64,000 bases of DNA from an uncultured Collinsella sp. (lineage in GTDB: Bacteria; Actinomycetota; Coriobacteriia; Coriobacteriales; Coriobacteriaceae). Of the stretch, positions 53,416-64,000 are shown piece by piece (position 1 is the stretch's first letter; each line of letters begins with the position of its first letter). Position numbers and translations under genes: made by a program. The notes beneath the pieces were generated by a model. The model made no database searches. It had not been told where the DNA came from and saw nothing but the letters and a program-made list of their open reading frames with translations. The stretch spans positions 1-64,000 of the forward strand of contig UQPI01000003.1 in NCBI GenBank assembly GCA_900542945.1, in the 5' to 3' direction.

Positions 53416-54792
53416 GTGGAAACCAAACAATACCCCGACATGGAGTGCGACGTTGTCATTGCCGGTTGCGGCGTGGCGGGCCTGTACGCGGCCCTCAATC
53501 TGCCGACGAGCACGCGCGTGATCATGCTCTCCAAGGGCGCTGTCGACGAGTGCGATTCGATGCTCGCGCAGGGCGGCATTTGCGTGCTGCCCGAGGGCTC
53601 GGACTACGATGCCTTCTTTGAGGACACCATGCACGCCGGCCACTACGAGAACCGCCGCGAGAGCGTCGACATCATGATCCGCTCGAGCCGCTCGGTCATC
53701 AACGACCTGCTGGCGATGGGCGTGGACTTTGAGCGCAAGGCCGACGGCAGCCTCGACTTTACCCGCGAGGGTGCGCACAGCCGCCCCCGCATTGCCTTCC
53801 ATGCCGACATTACGGGCAAGGAGATCACGACCAAGCTGCTTCAGGCCGTTCGCAAACTGGATAACGTGCAGATTTTGGAGCACGTGGCCATGACCGACAT
53901 CCTGACGGGCGAGCGTGACGGCGCCACGGTGTGTGCCGGTGTCGTCGCCGTTCCCGTGGACGAGGACAACTCGGTCCGCCCCGCCGACGAGCTGATAAAT
54001 GCCGCCGAGGGCGCGCATGCCGGCGAGCCGTTTAAGATCCATGCCCGCCACACGCTGTGGGCAACGGGCGGCATCGGCGGCATATACGACCACTCGACCA
54101 ACTATCCGCAGCTCACGGGCGATGCCTGCTACATCGCTCAGGAGCATGGCATTAAGATGGAGCACCTGGACTACGTGCAGATCCACCCCACGGGACTGTT
54201 CTCGCCGCAGCCAGGCCGCACCTTCCTGATCAGCGAGAGCTGCCGCGGCGAGGGCGCGATTTTGCTCAACGCCGCCGGTGAGCGCTTTACCGACGAGCTT
54301 CAGCCGCGCGATGTGGTCGCTGCCGCTATTCGCGAGCAGATGAAGCGGGACGGTACCGAGCACGAGTGGCTGAGCTTTGCCCCCGTCGAGCGCGATGTAG
54401 TGACCGGGCACTTTGCCAACATTCGCGCACGCTGCTTGGAGGACGGCCGCGACATCTTGGACGAGCCCATCCCCGTTACGCCTACGCAGCACTACTTTAT
54501 GGGCGGCGTGTGGGTCGACAAGGACGGCCGCACCTCGATGCCCGAGCTCTACGCAGCCGGTGAGACGGCCTGCAACGGCGTGCACGGCAAGAATCGCCTG
54601 GCTTCCAACAGCCTGCTCGAGGCGCTGGTCTGGGGTCGTCGCGCCGCGTGGTACATGCGCACCGGCGAGTCGCTCGCCGTGGAGCAGGCGGGCGAGCCCG
54701 CGCTCGACGGGCGTCATCGCGCCCTGAGCGCCGACTCCCTGGCAATCGATGATTTGGCCCGTGCCGCCGGCACGCAGGCCGTGGAGGAGTAG
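53416..54792 (+). CDS. nadB: L-aspartate oxidase
   Basis: A 458-residue FAD enzyme that oxidises aspartate to iminoaspartate. The FAD fold GCGVAGLYAA is near residue 15, the substrate region has HSRPRIAFH, and the HPTG and ESCRGEGA stretches fit the family. The start is GTG at 53416, with GGGAGAGG seven bases upstream. It lacks the long C-terminal helical domain of the largest members. Confidence 0.95.
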   Translation: METKQYPDMECDVVIAGCGVAGLYAALNLPTSTRVIMLSKGAVDECDSMLAQGGICVLPEGSDYDAFFEDTMHAGHYENRRESVDIMIRSSRSVINDLLAMGVDFERKADGSLDFTREGAHSRPRIAFHADITGKEITTKLLQAVRKLDNVQILEHVAMTDILTGERDGATVCAGVVAVPVDEDNSVRPADELINAAEGAHAGEPFKIHARHTLWATGGIGGIYDHSTNYPQLTGDACYIAQEHGIKMEHLDYVQIHPTGLFSPQPGRTFLISESCRGEGAILLNAAGERFTDELQPRDVVAAAIREQMKRDGTEHEWLSFAPVERDVVTGHFANIRARCLEDGRDILDEPIPVTPTQHYFMGGVWVDKDGRTSMPELYAAGETACNGVHGKNRLASNSLLEALVWGRRAAWYMRTGESLAVEQAGEPALDGRHRALSADSLAIDDLARAAGTQAVEE

Positions 54793-54795
54793 ACC

Positions 54796-55656
54796 ATGAA
54801 TCCCATTACCATGAAGCTCGTCGTCGATGATCTGATTCTGCAGGCTCTACGCGAGGACATTACGTTTGAGGACGTGAGCACGGCGAGCGTGTGCCCCACG
54901 GCGCGCCCCGCCACGGTGGAGCTCATCGCCAAGGCCGATGGCATCATCGCGGGCTTGGATGTGTTCGCCCGCACCTTTGAGCTGCTGGATTCGCAGAGCT
55001 CGGTGCTGTTTGATGTTGCCGACGGTGACGAGGTGCACGCCGGCGACCACGTGGGCCAGGTGCGCGGCGATGCGCGCGTGCTGCTTTCGGGCGAGCGCGT
55101 GGCGCTCAACTACCTGCAGCGCATGAGCGGTATCGCTACCTATACGCACAGAATGGCAGCGGCGCTCGAGGGTACCAAGACCGTGCTTGTCGACACACGC
55201 AAGACCACGCCGGGCATGCGCGTTTTCGAGAAGGCGGCGGTTGAGATCGGCGGCGGCAGCAACCATCGCTACAACCTGTCGACGGCCGTCATGCTCAAGG
55301 ACAACCACATCGACGCCGCCGGTGGCGTGGCGCGCGCGATTGAGATGGCGCGCGCCCATGCATCGTTTACCACGACGGTCGAGATCGAGTGCGAGAACCT
55401 GGACATGGTGCGCGAGGCCGTGGAAGCCGGCGCCGACATCATCATGTTCGACAACATGACCCACGACGACATGGCCGCCGCTATCGAGCTTATCGCCGGT
55501 CGCGCCAAGACTGAGTGTTCGGGCAATGTGGACGCCAGCAATATTCGCGCCCTGGCCGATCTGGGCGTCGACTTTATTAGCTCGGGCGCGCTGACACACT
55601 CCGCCCCGATCCTCGACCTCTCGCTTAAGCACCTGCGTCTGCTGGACGGTAAATAA
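54796..55656 (+). CDS. nadC: Nicotinate-nucleotide pyrophosphorylase (quinolinate phosphoribosyltransferase)
   Basis: A 286-residue enzyme converting quinolinate and PRPP to nicotinate mononucleotide. VDTRKTTPGMR near residue 134, GGGSNHRYNL and KDNH at about 172 are the family's active-site motifs. It starts three bases after the nadB stop and ends overlapping the niaR start. Confidence 0.96.
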   Translation: MNPITMKLVVDDLILQALREDITFEDVSTASVCPTARPATVELIAKADGIIAGLDVFARTFELLDSQSSVLFDVADGDEVHAGDHVGQVRGDARVLLSGERVALNYLQRMSGIATYTHRMAAALEGTKTVLVDTRKTTPGMRVFEKAAVEIGGGSNHRYNLSTAVMLKDNHIDAAGGVARAIEMARAHASFTTTVEIECENLDMVREAVEAGADIIMFDNMTHDDMAAAIELIAGRAKTECSGNVDASNIRALADLGVDFISSGALTHSAPILDLSLKHLRLLDGK

Positions 55657-56201
55657 TGAATGCCCGCGAGCGTCGCCGTTCCATCATGGCCGTGCTCGAG
55701 GAAGCCAAAGATCCTGTCTCGGGCAGTGCGCTTGCCCGCGAGGTGGGCGTGAGCCGTCAGGTCGTGGTGCAGGACATCGCCCTGCTGCGCGCTGACGGGC
55801 ACGATATCGTCGCCACCAATCGCGGCTATGTACTACAGGAGGCCCCCAGCAGCCCCGCCGTGCCCACGCGCTTGGTCAAGGTTCGCCACAGCGTGGAGCA
55901 GGCAGGCGATGAGCTCACGAGTATCGTCGACGCCGGCGGCGCCGTGCTCAACGTGATCGTCAATCACCGCGTGTACGGTAAGATCACGGCCGACCTGGAC
56001 ATTCGCAATCGTCGCGATGTTGAGCGCTATCTGCACGATATCGAGAGCGGCAAGAGCTTTCCACTATTAACGGTGACGAGCGGCTATCACTTCCATCGCA
56101 TTGCGGCAGAGGATGAGCAAACCCTCGACGAGATCGAGGCCATGCTCAAGGAGAAGGGCTACCTTGCCGATTTAATGCCCTACGAGGATGATTTGTCCTA
56201 G
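55656..56201 (+). CDS. niaR: Niacin-responsive repressor NiaR
   Basis: A 181-residue regulator with a winged helix (about 1-60, SGSALAREVGVSRQVVVQDI) and a 3H domain holding His in VRHSVEQ, VNHRVYG and YHFHRI that bind a metal with niacin. It overlaps nadC by one base, so it is made with the genes it likely represses through the palindrome at 52249. Confidence 0.92.
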   Translation: MNARERRRSIMAVLEEAKDPVSGSALAREVGVSRQVVVQDIALLRADGHDIVATNRGYVLQEAPSSPAVPTRLVKVRHSVEQAGDELTSIVDAGGAVLNVIVNHRVYGKITADLDIRNRRDVERYLHDIESGKSFPLLTVTSGYHFHRIAAEDEQTLDEIEAMLKEKGYLADLMPYEDDLS

Positions 56202-56210
56202 AACACATGC

Positions 56211-56250
56211 AAAAGGAGGCCTCCGCGGCGATGCGGAGGCCTCCTTTTTG
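56211..56250. terminator. Bidirectional terminator between niaR and ferredoxin gene
   Basis: AAAAGGAGGCCTCCG pairs with CGGAGGCCTCCTTTTT around about eight bases; both strands end in a T run. Confidence 0.9.
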
Positions 56251-56288
56251 TGCACGGTGTACTTGTGAGTGTGCAAGTGAGGGAGTTG

Positions 56289-56474
56289 TTACTCCTCGAC
56301 GATCTCGGTGATCGCGCCGGCGGGGCAAGCGTCCTGGCAAGCGCCACAGGCGACGCAGGAGTCCTCGTCAGCGACGGTAGCGACGTCCTGGAGCTCCAGA
56401 ACGCCAGCGGGGCAGGAGTCGACGCAAACGCCACAAGCGATGCACTCGTCGGCATCAATTACGGGATGAGCCAT
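56289..56474 (-). CDS. 2[4Fe-4S] ferredoxin
   Basis: A 61-residue ferredoxin with two clostridial-type motifs: CIACGVCVDSCPAG and CVACGACQDACPAG, each with the spaced proline. It carries electrons for anaerobic redox enzymes. The start at 56474 is chosen for its length and the AGAGGAA before it. It stands alone between the nad operon and the dnaK region. Confidence 0.95.
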   Translation of the reverse strand: MAHPVIDADECIACGVCVDSCPAGVLELQDVATVADEDSCVACGACQDACPAGAITEIVEE

Positions 56475-56689
56475 GGTAGTTTCCTCTCTGTTGACCGACG
56501 CTACAGGCGATGCGCGCCGGTTTGATTCGGGCAAAAACATACCACGGGAGCGACCGTTTGCAATACCCTCTGGCCGGCATCTTCATACCGTTCGCCGAGT
56601 ATGCCAAGGTTTACTAAAAAACGCGCAGGTGGGGCCGTTGAGCTGCGCAAATGTTAGCTATAGGTGACTTGTAATATTGACCTATTGAG

Positions 56690-56880
56690 CGCGCCTGCGG
56701 AAAGGGCATCCCGTTATTTGGCCGAAAACCGGGTCGCAGTTTCCGGTTGGGCCCGCTAGCGGAAACTGCGACCCGGTATCAGCTCTCAAAACGGGATACG
56801 GTTTCCGGTTGAGCCTTCAGACGGAAACTGCGACCCGGAATCCACGCTCAAACCGGGATGCGCTTGCCGCAAGACGGCCC
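56690..56880. repeat. Chain of TGCGACCCGG hairpin modules
   Basis: GGGTCGCAGTTTCCG pairs with CGGAAACTGCGACCC around a 14-base loop, followed by further half-copies with AAAACGGGATRCG linkers. The same chain occurs at 41885-42065. The remaining 658-base gap before dnaK shows no gene. Confidence 0.75.
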
Positions 56881-56943
56881 CCAGGCACCCCCGGACGCAA
56901 ACCTCAGCCATCTCTACATAGATCTCAATAGATTTGCCGAGAA

Positions 56944-56974
56944 CTCAAACAGTGCATCTACCTGCACATTTGAG
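56944..56974. promoter_or_regulatory. Possible HspR/HAIR-like operator upstream of dnaK
   Basis: CTCAAACAGTGCA is nearly inverted at TGCACATTTGAG (arms CTCAAA and GTGCA). The HAIR consensus is CTTGAGT-N7-ACTCAAG; only parts match, so it is a candidate. HspR is encoded at the end of this cluster. Confidence 0.35.
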
Positions 56975-57132
56975 AACCTAAACTCTCAGAGATAAGAAAT
57001 CTTATATGAATTGACTTAGATTTTGTATATTCCAGCCCATAAGGGGATACACTACATCCTGAAAGACAAGCCGAAGCGCCGCGCGACAGACCGTCGAGGC
57101 GACGCGAACGCAAAAGAGAGAGGGAATTTCTA

Positions 57133-59025
<1,893 letters not shown>

Positions 59026-59027
59026 TC

Positions 59028-59870
59028 ATGTCCGCCCGTAAAGCTCGCACGGAGGCGGCTGCCACCGGCGCCGCCCCCGTTGACTCTGAGGAGAAGGACG
59101 TGAAGATTCCCGTAGAGGCCGTCGACGATACCGAGGCCAACGAGGCCGAGGCCGCCGAGGCTGCCGAGAACCAGGTAGAGGATTCTAACAAGGAGGCGAC
59201 GATGACCGAGGACGAGATGGTGGAAGCTGCTATCCGCGCCGGTGAGGAAGCCGCCGACAACGACTTTAAGCTCAAGTTCGAGCAGGCCCAAAAGGAGCTT
59301 GCCGACGTGCGCCGCGAGCTCGATGCTGCGGCAGAGGCCCAGAAGGCCGCCGAGGATAAGGCAAAGGACGCCACCGAGCGTACCGCCCGTCTGCAGGCCG
59401 ACTGGGAGAACTTCCGTCGCCGCACCGCCAACGAGCGCATCGCCGAGCGCGAGCGCGCGACCGAGAAGCTCGTCACCGCGCTGCTGCCGGTGGTCGACGA
59501 TATCGAGCGCGCGATCGACCATGCCCGCAGCCAGGAGCTCGCCGACGACTTTAAGCAGTTCGTCGACGGCGTTGACGCGGTGCATGCTAAGCTGCTCGAT
59601 GTGTTTGCTCACGAGGGCGTTGAGCCCATCGACCCCAAGGGCGAGGCGTTCGATCCGCTCGAGCACCAGGCCGTGGGGCGTGTCGAGGACGCATCGCAGT
59701 ACGACGAGACCGTCAACGACGTGTACCAGAAGGGCTACCGCATGGCGGACCGCATCCTGCGCTCCGCGATGGTGACGGTGACCTACGGTGGCGAGAAGCG
59801 CCCCGCACCGGAGCCCGAAGCGGCGCCCGAGGATGCTGCGGCCGATACGGCTGAGAGCACCGAGGAGTAA
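59028..59870 (+). CDS. grpE: Nucleotide exchange factor GrpE
   Basis: A 280-residue protein, long for GrpE because of acidic Ala/Glu-rich tails at both ends. The coiled coil (about 80-150) is followed by the family core with RLQADWENFRRRTANE and QKGYRMADRILRSAMVTV. It releases ADP from DnaK. Two bases separate it from dnaK; an internal ATG near residue 59 could give a shorter form. Confidence 0.95.
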   Translation: MSARKARTEAAATGAAPVDSEEKDVKIPVEAVDDTEANEAEAAEAAENQVEDSNKEATMTEDEMVEAAIRAGEEAADNDFKLKFEQAQKELADVRRELDAAAEAQKAAEDKAKDATERTARLQADWENFRRRTANERIAERERATEKLVTALLPVVDDIERAIDHARSQELADDFKQFVDGVDAVHAKLLDVFAHEGVEPIDPKGEAFDPLEHQAVGRVEDASQYDETVNDVYQKGYRMADRILRSAMVTVTYGGEKRPAPEPEAAPEDAAADTAESTEE

Positions 59871-59877
59871 TTGAGAA

Positions 59878-59908
59878 GGGCCCCGGGGCAACACCCGGGG
59901 CCCTTTCT
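59878..59908 (+). terminator. Terminator between grpE and dnaJ
   Basis: GGGCCCCGGG pairs with CCCGGGGCCC around six bases, followed by TTTCT. It may uncouple dnaJ from dnaK-grpE expression. Confidence 0.75.
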
Positions 59909-59977
59909 GGCCTAGTGCCATATGAAAGCATGAGCCGCCGTCCGCTGGACGGCGGATGAAACAGGAGAGGAGCTACG

Positions 59978-60943
59978 ATGGCTGCAGGCAAAACCTTCTA
60001 TGACATCCTGGGCGTATCCAAGAGCGCCTCCGACAAAGAGATCAAGAGCGCGTTTCGCAAGCTCGCGCAAAAATATCACCCCGATGCCGGCGGCGACGAG
60101 GCCAAGTTCAAGGAGATTAGCGAGGCCTACGAGACGCTTTCGGACGAGAAGAAGCGCAAAGAGTACGACCAGATGCTCATGTTCGGCGGCATGCCGGGCG
60201 CGGGCGGAGCGTATGGCGGCGGCTACGGTGCCGGCGCGGGCGCCAGCGGCTGGGGCGATATCTTCGACAGCATCTTTAGCGGCAACGGCGCCTGGGGCAG
60301 CGATTGGGGCTCGGGCTTTGCCGGGGCCGCGGGCGCTGCCGGTGCGGGCGCGGGCCGCAACCGTGCGCGCAAGGGCGGCGACCTGTCGCTGACTGTCGAC
60401 GTAACAGCCGAGGACGCGTTTCGCGGCGTGACGCACAAGGTCACCTACCGCATTCCCTCGACGGGCGAGCAGCAGACCATTACGGTCTCGGTGCCCGCGG
60501 GCGCGGTCGACGGCGGCAAGCTGCGCTACAAGCGTCGCGGAGAGTACGGCGTTGCCGGCGGCGAGCGCGGCGACCTGGTCGTGACCACGCACGTGGAGGA
60601 GCACCCGCTGTTTAAGCGCAAAGGTGCCGACGTGACCATGGAGGTACCGGTCTCGGTCTACGAGGCGGCGCTCGGCTGCACGGTGGACGTGCCCACGCCC
60701 GGCGGTGCAACGGTCCGTTTGAAAGTGCCCGCGGGCACCCAGACGGGCAAGAAGTTCCGCTTTAAGGAAATGGGGGCGCCCGACGTTAAGCACCGTGGCC
60801 GCACGGGCGCGCTGCTCGTCGAGATCAAGGTGCAGGTCCCCACAAACCTGTCTGATGACGAACGCGATGCCATGACCAAGCTGCGTGAGGCCGACACGCG
60901 CGACTATCGCGAGAAGGTCAACCGTTACAAGGCGACGTACTAG
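59978..60943 (+). CDS. dnaJ: DnaJ-type co-chaperone without zinc fingers
   Basis: A 321-residue J-protein. The J domain shows HPD at 34-36, followed by a Gly/Ala/Phe-rich stretch (about 70-125) and two C-terminal beta-barrel domains. The CxxCxGxG zinc repeats of type I DnaJ are missing, so it is a type II (CbpA-like) form. It stimulates DnaK ATPase. GGAGAGGAG precedes the ATG. Confidence 0.93.
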   Translation: MAAGKTFYDILGVSKSASDKEIKSAFRKLAQKYHPDAGGDEAKFKEISEAYETLSDEKKRKEYDQMLMFGGMPGAGGAYGGGYGAGAGASGWGDIFDSIFSGNGAWGSDWGSGFAGAAGAAGAGAGRNRARKGGDLSLTVDVTAEDAFRGVTHKVTYRIPSTGEQQTITVSVPAGAVDGGKLRYKRRGEYGVAGGERGDLVVTTHVEEHPLFKRKGADVTMEVPVSVYEAALGCTVDVPTPGGATVRLKVPAGTQTGKKFRFKEMGAPDVKHRGRTGALLVEIKVQVPTNLSDDERDAMTKLREADTRDYREKVNRYKATY

Positions 60944-61015
60944 GGCGGTCGCGGCGCACGCCCACGCCCTCAGGCTTATGATGGACGATAACGAGACGGA
61001 AAGGGGTCAGGTAGC

Positions 61016-61432
61016 ATGGCCGAGGACAATAGGAACAAACCGCTGTACATGATCAGCGTGGCGGCCGAGCTGACCGGCATGCATCCGCAGACTCTGCGCG
61101 TCTACGAGTCCAAGGGCCTGGTGAACCCCCAGCGTTCGGGCGGCAACACGCGTCTGTATTCGCGTGCCGATATCGAGCGCCTGGAGCTCATCAACCAACT
61201 GACCGACGAGGGCATCAACCTTGCCGGCGTGGTGCGCATCCTCGATATGAAGGAGCGTGCCGAGGAGCGCGAGCGTGAGAACGAGAAGCTCCGCGCTCGC
61301 GTGCGCCAGCTCGAGGACGAGCTGCACGAGTACAAGATGCAGAAGAAGATCACCGCCCTGGCCCCGCGCGACGGCTCGGTCAACCCCGAGCAAGTTATGC
61401 GCAAACTGCTAGGTACGGGTGGCGACCTATAG
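61016..61432 (+). CDS. hspR: Heat-shock repressor HspR (MerR family)
   Basis: A 138-residue MerR-type regulator with an N-terminal winged helix (MISVAAELTGMHPQTLRVYESKGLVNPQRSGGNTRLYS) and a coiled coil from about 80 to 115. Such proteins repress dnaK operons in actinobacteria with DnaK as co-repressor. It sits at the end of the operon. AAAGGGG precedes the ATG. Confidence 0.92.
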   Translation: MAEDNRNKPLYMISVAAELTGMHPQTLRVYESKGLVNPQRSGGNTRLYSRADIERLELINQLTDEGINLAGVVRILDMKERAEERERENEKLRARVRQLEDELHEYKMQKKITALAPRDGSVNPEQVMRKLLGTGGDL

Positions 61433-61452
61433 CTCCGCCGACGCTGCCGGGC

Positions 61453-61620
61453 ACTCATTGGGGACAGACTTAAATGAGTGCCCACAGAATGAGAGTGGAT
61501 AATCTCCCGTTTTTGGCCTATGTGCAGGCTCGAAGTGGGAGATTATCCACTCTCGTCATTTGATTGGCAGTTGGGGACGTTCCTTTTCTGCCGGCACTTG
61601 GGGACACTCCTTGCGCCAAA
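61453..61620. repeat. Composite repeat: ATTGGGGAC palindrome, TGGATAATCTCCC palindrome and GGGGAC pieces
   Basis: The segment 61453-61479 is the short palindrome with core GGGGACAGACTT. The segment 61491-61508 pairs perfectly with 61537-61554. Then come CAGTTGGGGACGTTCC and CTTGGGGACACTCC pieces. It fills most of the 335-base gap after hspR. Confidence 0.85.
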
Positions 61621-61767
61621 CCCGCCCTCCCGTCCCCTGCTCGCCCTATGCTTTACTGAGATAAAGTGAACGCGCAGATTCGTAGCCCACTCGCAACCGT
61701 TCTATGGCACGATATTGAACGAATGTATGCTATGCGCCCAAATTGTTTGGGCAGAGTGGGAGACAGT

Positions 61768-64000
61768 ATGGTCAAGCTGTACGAGGACGGCATCTACCTG
61801 CGCCGTGGCAGCGAGGTTGTGCCTGCGGCCGAGGCTGCTGAGCGCGGTATTACGCAGACGCCCGAGGATGCCAAGCGTGGCACCATCGCGTATTCGATCC
61901 TCCAGGCACACAATACGTCCGGAGATCCCGAGGCGCTCAAGATTCGCTTCGACGCCATGGCGAGCCATGACATCACCTTTGTCGGCATCATCCAGACGGC
62001 GCGCGCCTCGGGCATGGAGCAGTTCCCGCTGCCTTACGTGCTCACCAACTGCCATAACTCGCTTTGCGCCGTGGGCGGCACCATCAACGAGGACGACCAC
62101 GTCTTTGGCCTTTCCGCTGCCAAGAAGTACGGCGGCATCTTCGTTCCGCCGCACATCGCCGTCATCCACTCCTTTATGCGTGAGAACTTCGCCGGCTGCG
62201 GCAAGATGATCCTGGGCTCCGACTCGCACACCCGCTACGGTGCCCTGGGCACCATGGCCGTGGGCGAGGGCGGCGGCGAGCTGGCCAAGCAGCTGCTGCG
62301 CGACACCTACGACGTTGCCTATCCCGGTGTCGTCGCCATCTACCTCACGGGCGCCCCGCGTCCCGGCGTCGGCCCGCACGACGTGGCGCTCGCCATCATT
62401 CGCGCCGTCTTTGCCAAGGGCTACGTTAAGAACAAGGTCATGGAGTTCGTGGGCCCCGGCATCGCGAGTATGACGACCGATTACCGCAACGGCGTCGACG
62501 TCATGACCACCGAGACCACCTGCCTGTCGAGCATCTGGGCCACCGACGAGGACACGCACGCGTTTTTGACCATGCACGGTCGCGGCGACGACTACCGCGA
62601 GCTCAAGCCCGCCGATGTTGCCTACTACGACGGCTGCGTCGAGGTTGACCTGTCGAGCATCAAGCCCATGATCGCGCTGCCGTTCCATCCTTCTAACGGC
62701 TTTGAGATTGACGAGCTCAACGAGAACCTCGAGGACATCCTTCACGAGGTGGAGCTCGAGGCCGCCAAGATTGGCGAGGGCAAGACGCACTTTAGCCTGC
62801 TCGACAAGATCGTCGACGGCAAGCTGCACGTGCAGCAGGGCGTTATCGCCGGCTGCTCGGGCGGCAACTACGACTCCGTGGTCCAGGCTGCCCGCGTGCT
62901 CAAGGGCGCCAACACCGGCTGCGGCGAGTTCTCGCTGTCGGTCTATCCCACGAGCCAGCCCGTGGCACTCGAGCTTACACGCCGCGGCTATATCTACGAC
63001 CTTATGGAGGCTGGCGCGATTGTGCGCACGGCGTTCTGCGGCCCGTGCTTCGGCGCCGGCGACACGCCCGCTAACAACGGCCTGTCTATCCGCCACACCA
63101 CGCGTAACTTCCCCAACCGCGAGGGTTCCAAGCCGGGCAACGGCCAGCTGAGCGCCGTGGCTCTGATGGACGCCCGCTCCATTGCGGCGACCGCGGCAAA
63201 CGGCGGCGTGCTCACCCCGGCGACCGACCTGCCCGAGGAGACTTGGGACGAGGCCTGCGAGTACGCCTTCGACGACGCTCCCTACAAGAAGCGCGTGTAC
63301 TGGGGCTTCGGCAAGGCCGAGCCGGCCGACGAGCTGGTCGAGGGTCCCAACATCAAGCCGTGGCCTGCGATGGAGCCGCTCGGCGACGACATCCTGCTCA
63401 AGGTGTGCTCCAAGATCATGGACCCGGTCACCACGACCGACGAGCTCATTCCCTCGGGCGAGACAAGCTCCTTCCGCTCCAACCCGCTGGGTCTGGCCGA
63501 GTTTACGCTCAACCGCCGCGATCCGGGCTACGTGGGTCGCAGCAAAGAGGTCGACGCCGTGGAGAAGCGTCGTGTCGCCGGCGAGTCCGCAGGCGACCTG
63601 GCGGCGCTCGATGTCGAGCTTGCGGGCGTGTTTGAGGCACTGGCCGGCGCGGGTGTCGCGGCCGATGCCAAGGCGACCGAGTTCGGTTCCATGCTCTACG
63701 CCAAGAAGCCCGGTGACGGTTCTGCCCGCGAGCAGGCCGCGAGTTGCCAGCGTGTCATCGGCGGCCTGGCCAACATCGTCCACGAGTACGCCACCAAGCG
63801 CTATCGCTCCAACGTCATGAACTGGGGCATGGTACCCTTCCAGATGGAGGCCGAGCCCAACTTTGAGGTGGGCGACTACGTCTTTGTGCCGGGTATCCGT
63901 GCCGCGCTCGATGGCGATCTGAAGAACATCGCCGCCTACGTGGTGCGCGCCGACGGTGCGGTTGAGCAGATTGAGCTCTACATTGCCGATATGACGGCCG
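61768..64000 (+). CDS. Aconitase-family hydratase (cut by window edge)
   Basis: The first 744 codons of an aconitase/hydratase. Family cysteines for a [4Fe-4S] cluster appear in GCSGGNYD and FCGPCFG; SDSHTRYGALGTMAVGEGGGEL fits the substrate pocket. The order of domains resembles YbhJ-type hydratases rather than citrate-cycle aconitase. The last swivelling domain begins near 63800. The start at 61768 is chosen by alignment and a GGGAGA nearby. No citrate-cycle gene is adjacent. Confidence 0.85.
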   Translation, partial: MVKLYEDGIYLRRGSEVVPAAEAAERGITQTPEDAKRGTIAYSILQAHNTSGDPEALKIRFDAMASHDITFVGIIQTARASGMEQFPLPYVLTNCHNSLCAVGGTINEDDHVFGLSAAKKYGGIFVPPHIAVIHSFMRENFAGCGKMILGSDSHTRYGALGTMAVGEGGGELAKQLLRDTYDVAYPGVVAIYLTGAPRPGVGPHDVALAIIRAVFAKGYVKNKVMEFVGPGIASMTTDYRNGVDVMTTETTCLSSIWATDEDTHAFLTMHGRGDDYRELKPADVAYYDGCVEVDLSSIKPMIALPFHPSNGFEIDELNENLEDILHEVELEAAKIGEGKTHFSLLDKIVDGKLHVQQGVIAGCSGGNYDSVVQAARVLKGANTGCGEFSLSVYPTSQPVALELTRRGYIYDLMEAGAIVRTAFCGPCFGAGDTPANNGLSIRHTTRNFPNREGSKPGNGQLSAVALMDARSIAATAANGGVLTPATDLPEETWDEACEYAFDDAPYKKRVYWGFGKAEPADELVEGPNIKPWPAMEPLGDDILLKVCSKIMDPVTTTDELIPSGETSSFRSNPLGLAEFTLNRRDPGYVGRSKEVDAVEKRRVAGESAGDLAALDVELAGVFEALAGAGVAADAKATEFGSMLYAKKPGDGSAREQAASCQRVIGGLANIVHEYATKRYRSNVMNWGMVPFQMEAEPNFEVGDYVFVPGIRAALDGDLKNIAAYVVRADGAVEQIELYIADMTA

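Noticed and set aside
57011..57031. Promoter TTGACT / TATATT before dnaK
   Set aside because: The spacing is only nine bases, too short for a sigma-70 type promoter; the true promoter was not identified.
61702..63783. 693-residue antisense frame over the hydratase gene
   Set aside because: The plus strand encodes clear aconitase motifs with cluster cysteines; the antisense frame has none.

Overview
The window looks like chromosomal DNA from a gut Coriobacteriia bacterium, most likely Collinsella. This is inferred from gene content and style, not from a database match: high G+C, many Glc-family PTS parts and 6-phospho-glycosidases, an actinobacterial dnaK-grpE-dnaJ-hspR locus, NiaR-type control of NAD synthesis, membrane-bound LuxR regulators, and many lipoproteins and zinc-ribbon proteins. 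No rRNA, tRNA or CRISPR array was recognised.

Layout. 1-0.4 kb: an IS110-family transposase, cut by the window edge, with a long GC-rich leader. 0.7-7.3 kb: luxS, then a beta-glucoside-type block (BglG/LicT antiterminator, PTS EIIBC, esterase), a DUF4867 gene and a GH1 6-phospho-beta-glucosidase. 7.7-11.7 kb: a membrane kinase-like protein, histidine kinase and NarL-type regulator. 11.9-16.2 kb (minus): a lipoprotein, then an SPFH / TFIIB-type zinc-ribbon / DUF4428 operon whose SPFH gene has an in-frame amber codon before its zinc-ribbon tail. 16.5-23.1 kb: carbohydrate genes (DUF1593, an esterase, a second EIIBC, a DUF4038 hydrolase). 23.4-28.7 kb: a membrane LuxR regulator, then a small membrane protein, a zinc-ribbon protein and two paralogous lipoproteins. 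28.8-33.7 kb: mgtA, pyrE and an XRE regulator fused to a desulfoferrodoxin-like domain. 33.8-41.6 kb: RpiR and AraC regulators, a large glycosidase, a second GH1, an orphan EIIA-Glc and a lipoprotein. 42.1-48.7 kb (minus): a HAD phosphatase and a hydrogenase-maturation/nickel block (small ORF, nikR, frameshifted hypF, hypC, hypD, hypE). 48.9-52.0 kb: thioredoxin, an unknown gene and a LytTR two-component pair. 52.3-56.5 kb: nadA-nadB-nadC-niaR behind a long palindromic operator, then a ferredoxin. 57.1-61.4 kb: dnaK-grpE-dnaJ-hspR. 61.8 kb to the edge: an aconitase-family hydratase.

How it fits together. The PTS EIIBC proteins lack their own EIIA domain, so the free-standing EIIA at 40.3 kb probably serves them; imported glycosides would be cut by the two GH1 enzymes. 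Regulators sit beside their likely targets (antiterminator with EIIBC, AraC opposite the glycosidase, NiaR in the nad operon, NikR in the hyp operon, HspR with the chaperones).

Intergenic DNA is rich in dispersed palindromic repeats of several families. The least explained is a roughly 190-bp element present twice (after pyrE and after a lipoprotein gene). Its copies differ in sequence but keep the same stems through compensatory changes. A second paired element lies at matching distances upstream of both GH1 genes.
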